Position numbers and translations under genes: made by a program. The notes beneath the pieces are model-generated. The model ran no database searches, had not been told where the DNA came from, and worked only from the letters and a program-made list of their open reading frames with translations. This document shows positions 1-8,189 of a stretch of DNA of 32,042 bases, piece by piece (position 1 is the first letter of the stretch; every line of letters starts with the position of its first letter). The DNA is from an uncultured Halomonas sp. (GTDB taxonomy: Bacteria > Pseudomonadota > Gammaproteobacteria > Pseudomonadales > Halomonadaceae), in contig NZ_CANLFS010000029.1 of the NCBI RefSeq assembly GCF_947490095.1, forward strand, positions 1 through 32,042. The letters are read 5' to 3'.

Positions 1-69
1 CAGGAACATCCTGATTCTACAAGAGAAAACCACTCGCCATCTTCGTTTTCAGGTCGGCCTCATGAATAA

Positions 70-1098
70 GCCGGGCTGATTCTTGCTGGCTTCGCGTCAG
101 GCACCATTATTCCGGTGCATATCGCCTTTATTCCCATTCTTGTGCCGCCATTGCTGGTGGTCATGAACCATCTTTCATTGGATCGTCGTGCTGTCGCTTG
201 CGCTATCACCTTCAGTATTACAGTGATGTATATGACAACCCCCATCGGGTTTGGCACCATTTTTCTTAACGATATTTTGATGGGAAACATTAACGATGTA
301 GGGAAGTCTCTCGGCTTTCAGATTGATAGAGGGGCTCCTCCCAAGGCGATGGTTATCCCTGCTATGGGCATGGTAGTCGGGTTGATCTTTGCGATATTTA
401 TCAGCTACAGAAAGAAGCGTGACTATGTGGATACCACGATTGATGGCCAGGGCGAGCACAAGGAGGAATATCCGATACTGAAGGGTTGGCAACTGGGCTT
501 TATTATTGCTGCTCTGGTCACCGCCCTAGTAGTACAGCTGTGGAGTGGCTCTATGATTTTTGGCGGATTGGCCGGCTTCGCTCTCTTGTCGTTTAGCGGA
601 ATTGTGCGTTGGAATGAGCAAGACAGCGTCTTCACCCAGGGTATGCGATTGATGGCAATGGTTGGGTTTATCATGATTGCTGCTGCGGGCTTTGCTGGGG
701 TGATGAAGGCTACCGGGGAAATTCCCGCCTTGGTACAGGGGTCCGTGGAGATGATCGGTGATAGTCGTGCCATGGCGGCCCTGGTTATGCTGCTGGTGGG
801 GCTGTTCATTACCATGGGAATTGGCTCATCCTTCGCCACTATTCCGATTATTGCCGCTATCTATGTGCCGATGTGCCTCAGTTTCGGGTTCTCTCCGCTG
901 GCGACTACAGCGCTAGTCGGTACCGCCGCCGCCCTGGGGGATGCAGGTTCTCCAGCATCGGACTCCACGCTCGGCCCCACCGCTGGCCTCAATGCCGACG
1001 GTCAGCACGACCATATCTGGGATACAACTGTTCCTACCTTCATGCATTTCAACTTGCCGCTCATCGCATCTGGTTGGATTGCGGCCATGATTCTCTGA
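70..1098 (+). pseudogene. Na+/H+ antiporter family transporter, 5'-truncated
   Basis: C-terminal part of a polytopic carrier resembling the Na+/H+ antiporter family (YuiF/COG2056 type). The hallmark stretch IPVHIAFIPILVPPLL lies at the start, and near the end come GSSFATIPIIAAIYVPM and GDAGSPASDSTLGPT. About 340 residues remain against roughly 430-450 for the family, so about 100 N-terminal residues and several membrane segments are missing. The homologous frame stays open back to base 70 (AGLILAGFASG...), where a TAA at 67-69 closes it. No ATG precedes the homology; a GTG at 115 and the first ATG at 163 are inside conserved sequence. Upstream bases 1-79 read in another frame as a charged peptide unlike a membrane segment, so a junction (insertion or rearrangement) is likelier than one frameshift. 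The dioxygenase gene follows after 17 bases. The substrate may be an organic ion rather than sodium; this is not settled by sequence. Confidence 0.72.
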
Positions 1099-1115
1099 TA
1101 CGAAGAGGTAATATT

Positions 1116-1937
1116 ATGACAATTCACCACGCCGCTTCTCTTGTCACTCCAGAACTGACCGAAGCCTTTGCACGTGATGGGGCCGTCTGTATCCGAGGCC
1201 TGTTTGACAAGACACAGCTCGAAGCCCTGGCCGAGGGTATCGAGGAGAATCTCAAGAATCCAAGTCCACGAGCCAAGGTGGCCAGTCAACCTGACGATCC
1301 TGGCTGGTTCTTTGAAGATTTTTGTAACTGGCAAGATATTCCCGCTTACCGTCGTTTCATTTTCGAAAGTGGGCTAGGGGAAGTTGCAGCCCGTCTGATG
1401 CAGAGTCAGCAGGTACGACTCTATCATGACCATCTGCTGGTCAAGGAGCCTGGCACGCGGCAGCGTACCCCGTGGCACCAGGATCAGCCCTACTATAATG
1501 TTGAAGGCCGGCAAAACGTCAGCATGTGGTTGCCGGTAGATCCTGTGACACGTGATGCCACCCTGGAGTTTGTGGCGGGATCCCACAAGGGGCCTTGGCT
1601 GATGCCGCGCACCTTTATGGACCACGAGGCAAAATGGTTTCCTGAGGGCTCACTGGCGGATTTGCCGGACATTGAAGCCAAGCGTGACAAGTACAAGATT
1701 CTTGGTTGGGCGCTGGAGCCAGGTGATGCCGTGTTCTTCAATATGTTGACACTGCACGGCTCAGGCGGCGTTGGCGGAAAGCACCGTCGCCGAGCATTCT
1801 CGGTTCGCTTCCTCGGTGACGATATGACCCATGCACCGCGTAGCTGGACAACTTCGCCGCCCTTTCCGGGTCTCGACCAGGAGCTTACGGCAGGAGCCCC
1901 TATGGACCATCCGTTGTTCCCATTGTTGAAGAGCTGA
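1116..1937 (+). CDS. Phytanoyl-CoA dioxygenase (PhyH) family protein
   Basis: A 273-residue non-heme Fe(II)/2-oxoglutarate dioxygenase of the PhyH superfamily, presumably cytoplasmic. The iron triad is visible as H121-x-D123 (in TPWHQDQPY) and H214 (in LTLHGSG). The basic cluster R224-R226 after H214 is placed to bind the 2-oxoglutarate carboxylate. Such enzymes hydroxylate small acids, CoA esters or amino-acid derivatives; the substrate cannot be read from the sequence. The ATG at 1116 is preceded by GAGG at 1105-1108 and lies 17 bases after the truncated transporter, so the two form a transport-plus-oxidation pair. Codon and base composition are lower in GC than in genes further right, which hints at a different origin for this end of the window. 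The family call is firm, the physiological role unknown. Confidence 0.88.
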   Translation: MTIHHAASLVTPELTEAFARDGAVCIRGLFDKTQLEALAEGIEENLKNPSPRAKVASQPDDPGWFFEDFCNWQDIPAYRRFIFESGLGEVAARLMQSQQVRLYHDHLLVKEPGTRQRTPWHQDQPYYNVEGRQNVSMWLPVDPVTRDATLEFVAGSHKGPWLMPRTFMDHEAKWFPEGSLADLPDIEAKRDKYKILGWALEPGDAVFFNMLTLHGSGGVGGKHRRRAFSVRFLGDDMTHAPRSWTTSPPFPGLDQELTAGAPMDHPLFPLLKS

Positions 1938-2068
1938 TCTGGCTCGAGGTTATCCTCGGTATTTGTCGAGCGAAACTTCTGAGTTCCTCCCACGATTAGC
2001 TCACTGCCGGCCGGGGTTCGGTTTCGACCTGTCTGCGCTGATCCGCTACCTGGCCATTGAGCCTCGGT

Positions 2069-2102
2069 GGCCGATGCCCCACATTCACGTGGGGTGTCGG
2101 CC
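2069..2102. repeat. Perfect 14-bp inverted repeat (hairpin)
   Basis: GGCCGATGCCCCAC (2069-2082) pairs with GTGGGGTGTCGGCC (2089-2102) over 14 positions, two of them G-T, around the loop ATTCAC. No T-run follows on either strand, so it is not a textbook intrinsic terminator. It may be a repeated extragenic element or an RNA structure at the 3' end of the dioxygenase transcript. No second copy was noticed in this window. Confidence 0.6.
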
Positions 2103-2330
2103 CAGCGCCCAGAAGACCAGAGTGTGTGGGTGCCCTCATGATGATCATGCAGGCTATTACCCTGCGCCTCGAAGGCGAAGGCCTCCACTATATTTTGCCT
2201 AGATTGGCACTGTTCCAGGTCAGAAGTATTCCGATAGTCTCCACGACGGTTACCGTGCTGATCACGCCGGCGACCCCGCGTCGCCGATAGCACTATCCAG
2301 CCAACAGGGCCGCTAGGGGAGAGCTAGGCC

Positions 2331-2356
2331 GGGCGGCGGGGGCAACCTCGCCGCCC
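2331..2356 (+). terminator. Possible terminator hairpin with GCAA tetraloop
   Basis: GGGCGGCGGGG (2331-2341) pairs with CCTCGCCGCCC (2346-2356), 11 pairs including one G-T, closed by the stable tetraloop GCAA. The 3' flank TTCTCGTTG is only moderately T-rich. It sits about 400 bases after the dioxygenase gene and before the symporter promoter region, so it would insulate the two units. Confidence 0.4.
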
Positions 2357-2411
2357 TTCTCGTTGCTGGCCGCCAGGTCAGTGTCGAGCGAAGCCCCTTG
2401 AAATGTTCCTA

Positions 2412-2454
2412 ATTTGTAAGACAAATAGAGGCTCAGGTTCGACAAATGGATAAT
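2412..2454 (+). promoter_or_regulatory. Candidate operator and -10 box for the symporter gene
   Basis: ATTTGT-AAG-ACAAAT (2412-2426) is a perfect dyad. A further ACAAAT half-site lies at 2442-2447, and a GATAAT hexamer (2449-2454, five of six to consensus) follows about 80 bases before the symporter ATG. No good -35 box stands at the usual distance. The core TGTAAGACA resembles TGTCGGACA upstream of the beta-galactosidase gene (6379-6387), so one regulator could serve both. This is inference from pattern only. Confidence 0.4.
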
Positions 2455-2531
2455 GGTGTGAGCTCGTTGGCTCGCTACACTAATTCCTCGCTTCTCGAAT
2501 ACATGCCCGCGTTCAATAAAAGGACAACTCA

Positions 2532-4124
2532 ATGAATGCGCTGACGCTGACCTCCTTCGTTTTCTTTACCGGGCTGGTGGCCTTCATTACCTGGCGAATG
2601 ACTCGTCATGATGATCACCGGCACTCCAAGGGCTATTTTCTGGCGGGACGAAGCCTGACCTTCCCGGTTATCGCCGGCTCCCTGCTGATGACCAACCTGT
2701 CCACCGAACAGATGGTGGGCCTCAACGGGGCGGCCTTCACCGATGGGCTCTCGGTGATGGCCTGGGAGGTCGTCGCGGTGGTCTCGTTGGTGGCGATGGC
2801 CATGTTCTTTCTGCCTCGCTTCCTCAAGAGCGGTATCACCACTCTGCCGGAGCTGTTGGCGCTGCGATTCGATCGCACCACCCAGCTACTGGCCAACATC
2901 ATCTTCATGATCGCCTACGCGGTGATCCTGCTGCCGAGTATCCTGTACTCGGGGGCGCTGGGCCTGATGGGGCTGCTGGATCTCAAGGCACTCACCGGTA
3001 TCGAGTCCACGCATGTGCTGTTGATTGGAACGGTCGTGGCGGTAGGGCTGGGAGGTGCCATCTATGCCCTGTTCGGTGGCCTGCGCTCGATTGCTATCTC
3101 CGATACCCTGAATGGCATCGGTCTCCTGGTCGGTGGTCTGCTGATCGTCTATTTCGGTCTCAATGCCGTGAGCGATGGCCAGGGGGTGTTGGCTGGCTGG
3201 CAGGAACTCAGCGCATCGAACCCCGAGAAGATGAAGTCTCTGGGGACAGAAGATCAGTCGGTGCCGTTTTCGACGCTGTTCACCGGGGTGCTCCTGCTCA
3301 ATATGTTCTACTGGTGCACCAACCAGCAGATCATCCAGCGTACCTTCGCCGCCAAGACCCTGGCCGAGGGACAGAAGGGGGTACTGCTGACAGGGCTGCT
3401 CAAGTTGCTTGGGCCACTCTATCTGGTGTTGCCCGGGATCATCGCCTTTCAGCTTTATGCAGGCGAGGGCATCAAGGCCGATGCCGCCTATGGCCGTCTG
3501 GTCTACGATGTCTTGCCGGCGCCACTGACGGGGTTCTTCGCCGCGGCGATGGTCGGGGCCATCCTGTCGTCCTTCAACTCGGCGCTGAACTCCACCGCGA
3601 CCCTGTTTAGCCTGGATGTCTACAAGGCACGCCTGAATCGTGAGGCGAGTGATGAGCAGGTGGTTCGGGTCTCGAAGCGGGCCGGTTGGCTCATGGCCGC
3701 CGCCGCCATGTGTATCGCCCCCTTGATGGCGAGCCAGGAGAGCCTGTTCGTTTATGTGCAGAAGGTGAACTCCATCTACTATATTCCGCTGCTGTCGGTA
3801 ATCGTGGTGGGATTGTTATCCAAGCGAGTGCCGGCCATCGCTGCCAACTTGGCCCTGGTGCTGGGCTGCGTCCTGATCGGCCTGTTTTACTTCGTGCCGC
3901 CCCTGGCCCAATTGGTGGCTGAGGTTCACAACTTCCACTTCATCACCATCGTGCTGGTTGTGCTCGTGATCATGATGCTGGTGATTGGCAAGATGGCGCC
4001 TCGCGAAGAACCATGGGTTCAGAAAGATGTTGGTGCTATCGACATGACGCCCTGGGCGGGTACCAAGGTCGCCAGCGTCGTGCTGCTGATGCTGGTGCTG
4101 GGTATCTATGTCGCCTTCATTTAG
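2532..4124 (+). CDS. Sodium:solute symporter (SSS family), YidK-like
   Basis: A 530-residue inner-membrane carrier of the solute:sodium symporter family (LeuT fold, about 14 helices). Diagnostic stretches are GYFLAGRSL (34-42), the TNLSTEQMVGLNG region typical of sugar-type SSS proteins, the FYWCTNQQIIQRTFAAK block in the middle, and SSFNSALNSTATLFSLDVY. Residue pattern and length resemble E. coli YidK and the vSGLT sugar carriers more than the proline or pantothenate branch. The ATG has the purine-rich AAAAGGAC (2518-2525) just upstream. The convergent neighbour is a GH42 beta-galactosidase, so a galactoside or galactose is a reasonable substrate guess. The two genes share a terminator and have similar palindromes upstream. 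Family call is secure, substrate inferred from context. Confidence 0.88.
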   Translation: MNALTLTSFVFFTGLVAFITWRMTRHDDHRHSKGYFLAGRSLTFPVIAGSLLMTNLSTEQMVGLNGAAFTDGLSVMAWEVVAVVSLVAMAMFFLPRFLKSGITTLPELLALRFDRTTQLLANIIFMIAYAVILLPSILYSGALGLMGLLDLKALTGIESTHVLLIGTVVAVGLGGAIYALFGGLRSIAISDTLNGIGLLVGGLLIVYFGLNAVSDGQGVLAGWQELSASNPEKMKSLGTEDQSVPFSTLFTGVLLLNMFYWCTNQQIIQRTFAAKTLAEGQKGVLLTGLLKLLGPLYLVLPGIIAFQLYAGEGIKADAAYGRLVYDVLPAPLTGFFAAAMVGAILSSFNSALNSTATLFSLDVYKARLNREASDEQVVRVSKRAGWLMAAAAMCIAPLMASQESLFVYVQKVNSIYYIPLLSVIVVGLLSKRVPAIAANLALVLGCVLIGLFYFVPPLAQLVAEVHNFHFITIVLVVLVIMMLVIGKMAPREEPWVQKDVGAIDMTPWAGTKVASVVLLMLVLGIYVAFI

Positions 4125-4155
4125 CGTGCCATTCCCGAGTTGATCCCTGAAATGA

Positions 4156-4184
4156 CAATGCCCAGGCCAAGCGCCTGGGCATTG
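4156..4184. terminator. Bidirectional terminator between symporter and beta-galactosidase
   Basis: CAATGCCCAGGC (4156-4167) and GCCTGGGCATTG (4173-4184) form a perfect 12-bp stem with loop CAAGC. TTGTTG follows on the plus strand and TCATTTC on the minus strand. It lies between the convergent stops at 4124 and 4208, so it can end both transcripts. Confidence 0.8.
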
Positions 4185-4207
4185 TTGTTGAGCGTCTCGC
4201 CGGTGAC

Positions 4208-6199
4208 TTATTCTTCGCGCCAGATGCTCACTCCGGCCGGCGGCAGTTGAGCCGTGCCAACGAGGTAGCCATCGCTGGGTACCAGACTCTCCGGGAGCCG
4301 GCGCGCCTCAGGCGCATAATTGAAGGCGAAGCAAAGCGAGCCGCGCCGCCGCAGTCGAACGCCACTCGGCATCGCGTTGACGGTGATACCCATTCGGCGG
4401 CACTCGGCCTCGAATAGGGCGACCATGCTGTCTTCATCCAGCCAGGCGGTCAGATAGGTCACCGACTGGTGCTCGGTAGTGGCGGGTTCACCGTCGTCGA
4501 AAACACTGACGATCCTGGCTTGCTGACGCTTCGGGTCGAGCAGGTCTCGCCATCGCAGGGCATGCCCCCTGTGGCCGCTTGTCAGGGTGAGAGTGGGCTC
4601 TGCGCCCGGACGCAGTCCGTCGACGCGATCCACGGTTACGCCGGCCAGGCGCGTCAGTGCACCGGGTGCCAACTGTTCGGGAATACGAAAGTCCACCGTT
4701 CTCGAGCCGGAACGCGCGCCCATAATGATGCGACTCCCGCTATCGCGTGCGTCTTCCAGCCGCTTCGCCAAGGCGTCATCGGCGATGACCTGGCAAGGCA
4801 GTGCGATCAAGGAATAGCCCGTCACGTCGTCTTGTGAAGAGACGATATCCACATCCAGGCCAAGGCGTCGCAGTGCGCTATACCAGAGCAGATGAAGTTC
4901 GAGAGCGTCGAAATGCTCGGCATGTGGTTGAATCTGGCAGGCCCAGATGGCCGTGTAGTCGAACATCAAGGCGACCGGGGCCCGTGTGCAGGCGGGCAGG
5001 TCGGGCGCGGCATCCGTCATCACGGCGATTTCGTCGCGCACCGCCATGACTTCCTGCCAGGCCGCGGCATGACTGCCATCGGGCCGTAGAAGGCCGGCGT
5101 GCATCTGTTCCTGCGCGAACGGCGCCTGGCGCCAGCGGAAGTAGGAGACTAGCTCGGCGCCATGGGCAAAGGCCTCGTGGCTCCAGAGTCGCACCATTCC
5201 ATCGAGCGGTGCGGCGTTGCTGAGTGCCCAGTTGACCGGTCCCGGCTGCTGTTCCATGACCCACCAGCGACCCCGGCACATGGCGCGGTAGAGGTCATGA
5301 TGGAAGCCGGCGAAGTCCGGGTGGCCCTGTCGCCTGTAGAGGGCCTTGGTCGAATCATCGTGGGCGCCGCGTTCGAGGAAGCCGAGGGGATAGCTATCCC
5401 AGCTGGCAATATCGAGATCCCTGGATACCTCGAAATGGTCGAACTCGGTAAAGAGGCCCATGAAGTTGTGCACGATATCCACGTTCACGCCGGCTTCACG
5501 CAGCGTATTGACCTGAAGGCGATTGTATTCTGCCACCATGTCGGAGCAGAAGCGGCGGTAGTCGAGCACAATCGCCGGGTGCGGTTCCGTGACCGTTCCT
5601 ACCGGGGCCTCGACTTGATCAAATGTCGTGACCTCCATGCTCCAGAAGACGGTTCCCCAGGATTCGTTAAGCGCATCTATCGTGCCATAACGCGCCTCGA
5701 GCCATGCCGGGAAGCGTGAACGAGCGGCATCCGAGTAGCTGAGGATAGTGTCATGGCAGCCGTATTCATTGTCGGTCTGCCAAGCCGTGATGGCGGGATG
5801 TCCAGCGTAGCGCTCGGCCATCAAGCGCACGATGCGTTCGCTGAGCCTGCGGTAGACGGGGGAAGCGAAGCAGTAGTGGCGACGAGAGCCGAAGCCGCGA
5901 GTGTCCCCATTTTCATCGACGGCGAGAATTTCGGGGTGCGCATCTACCAGCCACTTGGGAGGCGTCGCGGTCGGTGTTCCCATGACGATCTTGAGGCCAG
6001 CACTGGCCAGCACCTCCACGGCATCATCGAGCCAGGTGAAGTCCAGTTCACCGGAGCGGGGTTCCAGCCGACTCCAGGCAAACTCGCCAATGCGCACGGT
6101 ACTGATGCCCGCGTCGAGCATGTCGCGGGCATCTCGTGCCCAACGCTCGCGGGGCCAGTGCTCGGGATAATAACAAACGCCTAGCTGCATGATATGCAT
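4208..6199 (-). CDS. Beta-galactosidase, glycoside hydrolase family 42
   Basis: A 663-residue GH42 enzyme that hydrolyses terminal beta-galactosides. No signal peptide is visible, so it should act on imported sugar in the cytoplasm. The TIM-barrel start QLGVCYYPEHWPRERW is typical of the family. The acid/base is E145 in TDNEYG and the nucleophile E316 in VMEQQPGPVNW; both are intact. After the barrel come a trimerisation-type region (about 390-600) and a C-terminal beta domain. The start used is M1 at 6199; M4 (6190) is an equally good start since homology begins at MQLGVCYYP. Length agrees with the family (about 650-700). The gene is convergent with the sodium symporter, giving a compact uptake-plus-hydrolysis unit. 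Specificity for lactose, galactans or arabinosides cannot be decided. Confidence 0.92.
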   Translation of the reverse strand: MHIMQLGVCYYPEHWPRERWARDARDMLDAGISTVRIGEFAWSRLEPRSGELDFTWLDDAVEVLASAGLKIVMGTPTATPPKWLVDAHPEILAVDENGDTRGFGSRRHYCFASPVYRRLSERIVRLMAERYAGHPAITAWQTDNEYGCHDTILSYSDAARSRFPAWLEARYGTIDALNESWGTVFWSMEVTTFDQVEAPVGTVTEPHPAIVLDYRRFCSDMVAEYNRLQVNTLREAGVNVDIVHNFMGLFTEFDHFEVSRDLDIASWDSYPLGFLERGAHDDSTKALYRRQGHPDFAGFHHDLYRAMCRGRWWVMEQQPGPVNWALSNAAPLDGMVRLWSHEAFAHGAELVSYFRWRQAPFAQEQMHAGLLRPDGSHAAAWQEVMAVRDEIAVMTDAAPDLPACTRAPVALMFDYTAIWACQIQPHAEHFDALELHLLWYSALRRLGLDVDIVSSQDDVTGYSLIALPCQVIADDALAKRLEDARDSGSRIIMGARSGSRTVDFRIPEQLAPGALTRLAGVTVDRVDGLRPGAEPTLTLTSGHRGHALRWRDLLDPKRQQARIVSVFDDGEPATTEHQSVTYLTAWLDEDSMVALFEAECRRMGITVNAMPSGVRLRRRGSLCFAFNYAPEARRLPESLVPSDGYLVGTAQLPPAGVSIWREE

Positions 6200-6365
6200 C
6201 CTTGGTTGGGAATAGATGGCGACGGGAAGAAATGTATCGATTCAGGGAGGTCATTGTGGCCTGGTAGGCCACCCGCAATGGCAGCAGCAGAGCCTGATTG
6301 AGGTCGAGCAGGGGGATGTCTTGTTGCTGGTTCGCCGGTCGGACAGCATCCCAAAATATCTGATG

Positions 6366-6396
6366 TGAATATATTCAATGTCGGACATTTTTGTAA
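6366..6396 (-). promoter_or_regulatory. Candidate promoter/operator of the beta-galactosidase gene
   Basis: On the minus strand TTACAA (6396-6391), a 17-base spacer and TATATT (6373-6368) make a plausible sigma70 promoter about 170 bases before the ATG at 6199. Two palindromes overlap it: TGAATATATTCA (6366-6377) over the -10 box and AATGTC-G-GACATT (6377-6389) in the spacer. A partial copy GTCGGACA recurs 42 bases away (6338-6345 versus 6380-6387), about four helical turns. The arrangement suits a repressor, perhaps LacI-type; no regulator gene is in view. Confidence 0.5.
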
Positions 6397-6557
6397 TGGC
6401 CTGGCGCCGATTGCCGCTTAGACATTCGTTGCAATCGCCTCTTATCCTGGACAGATGTGCCCACAAGGGTGTCCGCCGCCTTTCCTTTCGTGTCTGTGGT
6501 AGCGTGAGGCCTTGAGTTGTCTTTTCTTCTTTAGCCAATGTCGCAACGGAGGCCAAG

Positions 6558-8189
6558 GTGCTGGAACGGCTGCAACGCTGGTTGGGACTGCAGACCATAC
6601 CGGGGGTGTTTTTCACCTCGGCCGGGATTGCGGCGCTCTTTGTGGCCCTGGCCATTCCGTTTGACGAGGCGGTTGCCGACAGTTTCGGGCAGCTCACCGG
6701 CTGGGTCGCGCGTAACCTGGGCTGGTTCTACATTCTCTCCGTCAGCGCCCTGTTGATCTTCCTGCTGGCCATCGCGGTCAGTCGCTATGGCAATATCCGC
6801 CTGGGTGCCGATGATAGTCGCCCCGACTACTCCAACCTGACCTGGTTCACCATGCTGTTCGCCGCCGGCATCGGCACCATCCTGATGTTCTGGGGCGTGG
6901 CGGAGCCCGTGTCTCATTTCGTCAATCCGCCGTTTGATGGCGTGGAACCGGGCTCGGAGCGCGCCGCGGCCGATGCCATGGTGATCGCGCTCTACCACTT
7001 CGGCCTGCATACCTGGACCATCTTTGCCTTGCCGGGCCTGGCGATCGGTTACTTTGCCTATCGCCACAATCTGCCCATGCGTATCAGCAGCCTGTTTTAC
7101 CCACTGCTCGGTGATCGTGCTTTCGGGCCCCTGGGTTGGGCGGTAGACGTGATTGCCGTACTCGGTACCCTGTTCGGCGTGGCAACCTCCCTGGGCCTGG
7201 GGACGCTGCAGCTGAATAGCGGGCTGAGCTATCTGCTGGGTGTACCTTCAACCGGCCTGGTCCAGGTCATCTTGATTGCCGTCATCACCAGCATCGCCGC
7301 CACCTCGGTGGCACTGGGCCTGGACAAGGGCGTGCGCCGGCTCTCTCAGCTCAATATCGTGCTGGCTCTGGCACTGCTTGCCTTCGTGCTGATTGCCGGC
7401 CCCACCGTGTTTATCGCCGAGGGCATGGTCCAGGGCGTAGGGGGGTATTTCGATGCCTTGCCGTGGCTCGCCTTCTGGACCGAGACCTTCAAGGACAGCG
7501 ACTGGCAGCGCCAATGGACCCTGTTCTATTGGGCCTGGACCATATCCTGGGCACCGTATGTCGGTATCTTCATCGCCCGGATATCTCGCGGGCGGACCAT
7601 TCGCGAATTTGTCGGCGGTGTGCTGTTCGCCCCGACGGCCTTTACGCTGGTGTGGTTCGGCATCTTCGGCCTATCGGCCATCCAGGTAGAGATGAATGGC
7701 CAGCTGGCCCTGGCCGAACAGGTCCTGCAGGACCCCTCGGTTGCCATCTTCTCCTTTCTGGAGTCCTTCCCGCTGGCGGGGGTGGCGTCGACGCTGAGCG
7801 TAGTCATTATCGTGATCTTCTTCACCACCTCTTCCGACTCCGCCTCCCTGGTGATCGATATGCTGACGCGCCGGGATGACCAGCCCTCCCTGGTGCGCCA
7901 GCGCATCTTCTGGGCGGCGGCCCAGGGGGTGATTGCCGCGACGCTGCTGCTGGCCGGTGGGCTGGATGCCCTGCAAAACGTCATCACCTCCCTGGGCCTG
8001 CCGTTCTGCATTCTCCTGGTGTTCATGGCGGTAGCGCTCTTCAGGTCGCTGCGAGCCGATTACCGGGGCTACAGTGTGAGTGAACTGGTCAAGGGCAGGG
8101 CCTTTCCCGAGGTGGAGGCCAGCACCCACACCCAACAGGAGGACGGTCATGTACCAGAAAGTGTTGATCGCCATCGACCCGAAGGATGA
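6558..8189 (+). CDS. BCCT family transporter (divergent substrate site)
   Basis: A 543-residue inner-membrane carrier of the betaine/choline/carnitine transporter family with about 12 helices. The signature WAPYVGIFIARISRGRTIRE (331-350) is clear. The start is GTG at 6558, with GGAGG at 6548-6552 five bases upstream; homology begins soon after. Compared from memory with BetP, the aromatic substrate box is altered: W189 becomes F148, Y197 becomes F156 and W374 becomes T328, while W194 (W153) and W377 (W331) remain. The unwound helix reads GIGTIL (104-109) instead of GMGID or GIGIG. The substrate may therefore not be plain glycine betaine. The 3' end overlaps the universal stress protein gene by 41 bases, so the two are co-translated. 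The C-terminal tail is short and hydrophilic. Confidence 0.9.
   Translation: MLERLQRWLGLQTIPGVFFTSAGIAALFVALAIPFDEAVADSFGQLTGWVARNLGWFYILSVSALLIFLLAIAVSRYGNIRLGADDSRPDYSNLTWFTMLFAAGIGTILMFWGVAEPVSHFVNPPFDGVEPGSERAAADAMVIALYHFGLHTWTIFALPGLAIGYFAYRHNLPMRISSLFYPLLGDRAFGPLGWAVDVIAVLGTLFGVATSLGLGTLQLNSGLSYLLGVPSTGLVQVILIAVITSIAATSVALGLDKGVRRLSQLNIVLALALLAFVLIAGPTVFIAEGMVQGVGGYFDALPWLAFWTETFKDSDWQRQWTLFYWAWTISWAPYVGIFIARISRGRTIREFVGGVLFAPTAFTLVWFGIFGLSAIQVEMNGQLALAEQVLQDPSVAIFSFLESFPLAGVASTLSVVIIVIFFTTSSDSASLVIDMLTRRDDQPSLVRQRIFWAAAQGVIAATLLLAGGLDALQNVITSLGLPFCILLVFMAVALFRSLRADYRGYSVSELVKGRAFPEVEASTHTQQEDGHVPESVDRHRPEG

Larger units (their letters stand above)
1938..2531. other. Non-coding gap between dioxygenase and symporter genes
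   Basis: This 594-base stretch holds no reading frame that looks like a protein. What can be seen is a long perfect hairpin (2069-2102), a GC-rich GNRA-loop hairpin (2331-2356) that may end transcription, and an AT-richer segment (about 2400-2470) with a palindrome and a GATAAT box suited to the symporter promoter. The short frames over 2057-2290 have no recognisable domain and poor start contexts. The patchy composition could mark an old rearrangement. Confidence 0.55.

Noticed and set aside
2071..2100. Hairpin CCCCAC/GTGGGG resembling a CRISPR repeat
   Set aside because: Only one copy exists, with no spacer-repeat periodicity and no cas genes in the window.
1963..2290. Short plus-strand reading frames in the gap before the symporter
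   Set aside because: No ribosome sites, no recognisable domain and heavy overlap with structured non-coding sequence.
1493..2293. Long minus-strand frame opposite the dioxygenase
   Set aside because: It is antisense to a well-supported gene and has no domain; GC-rich codon structure produces such frames.
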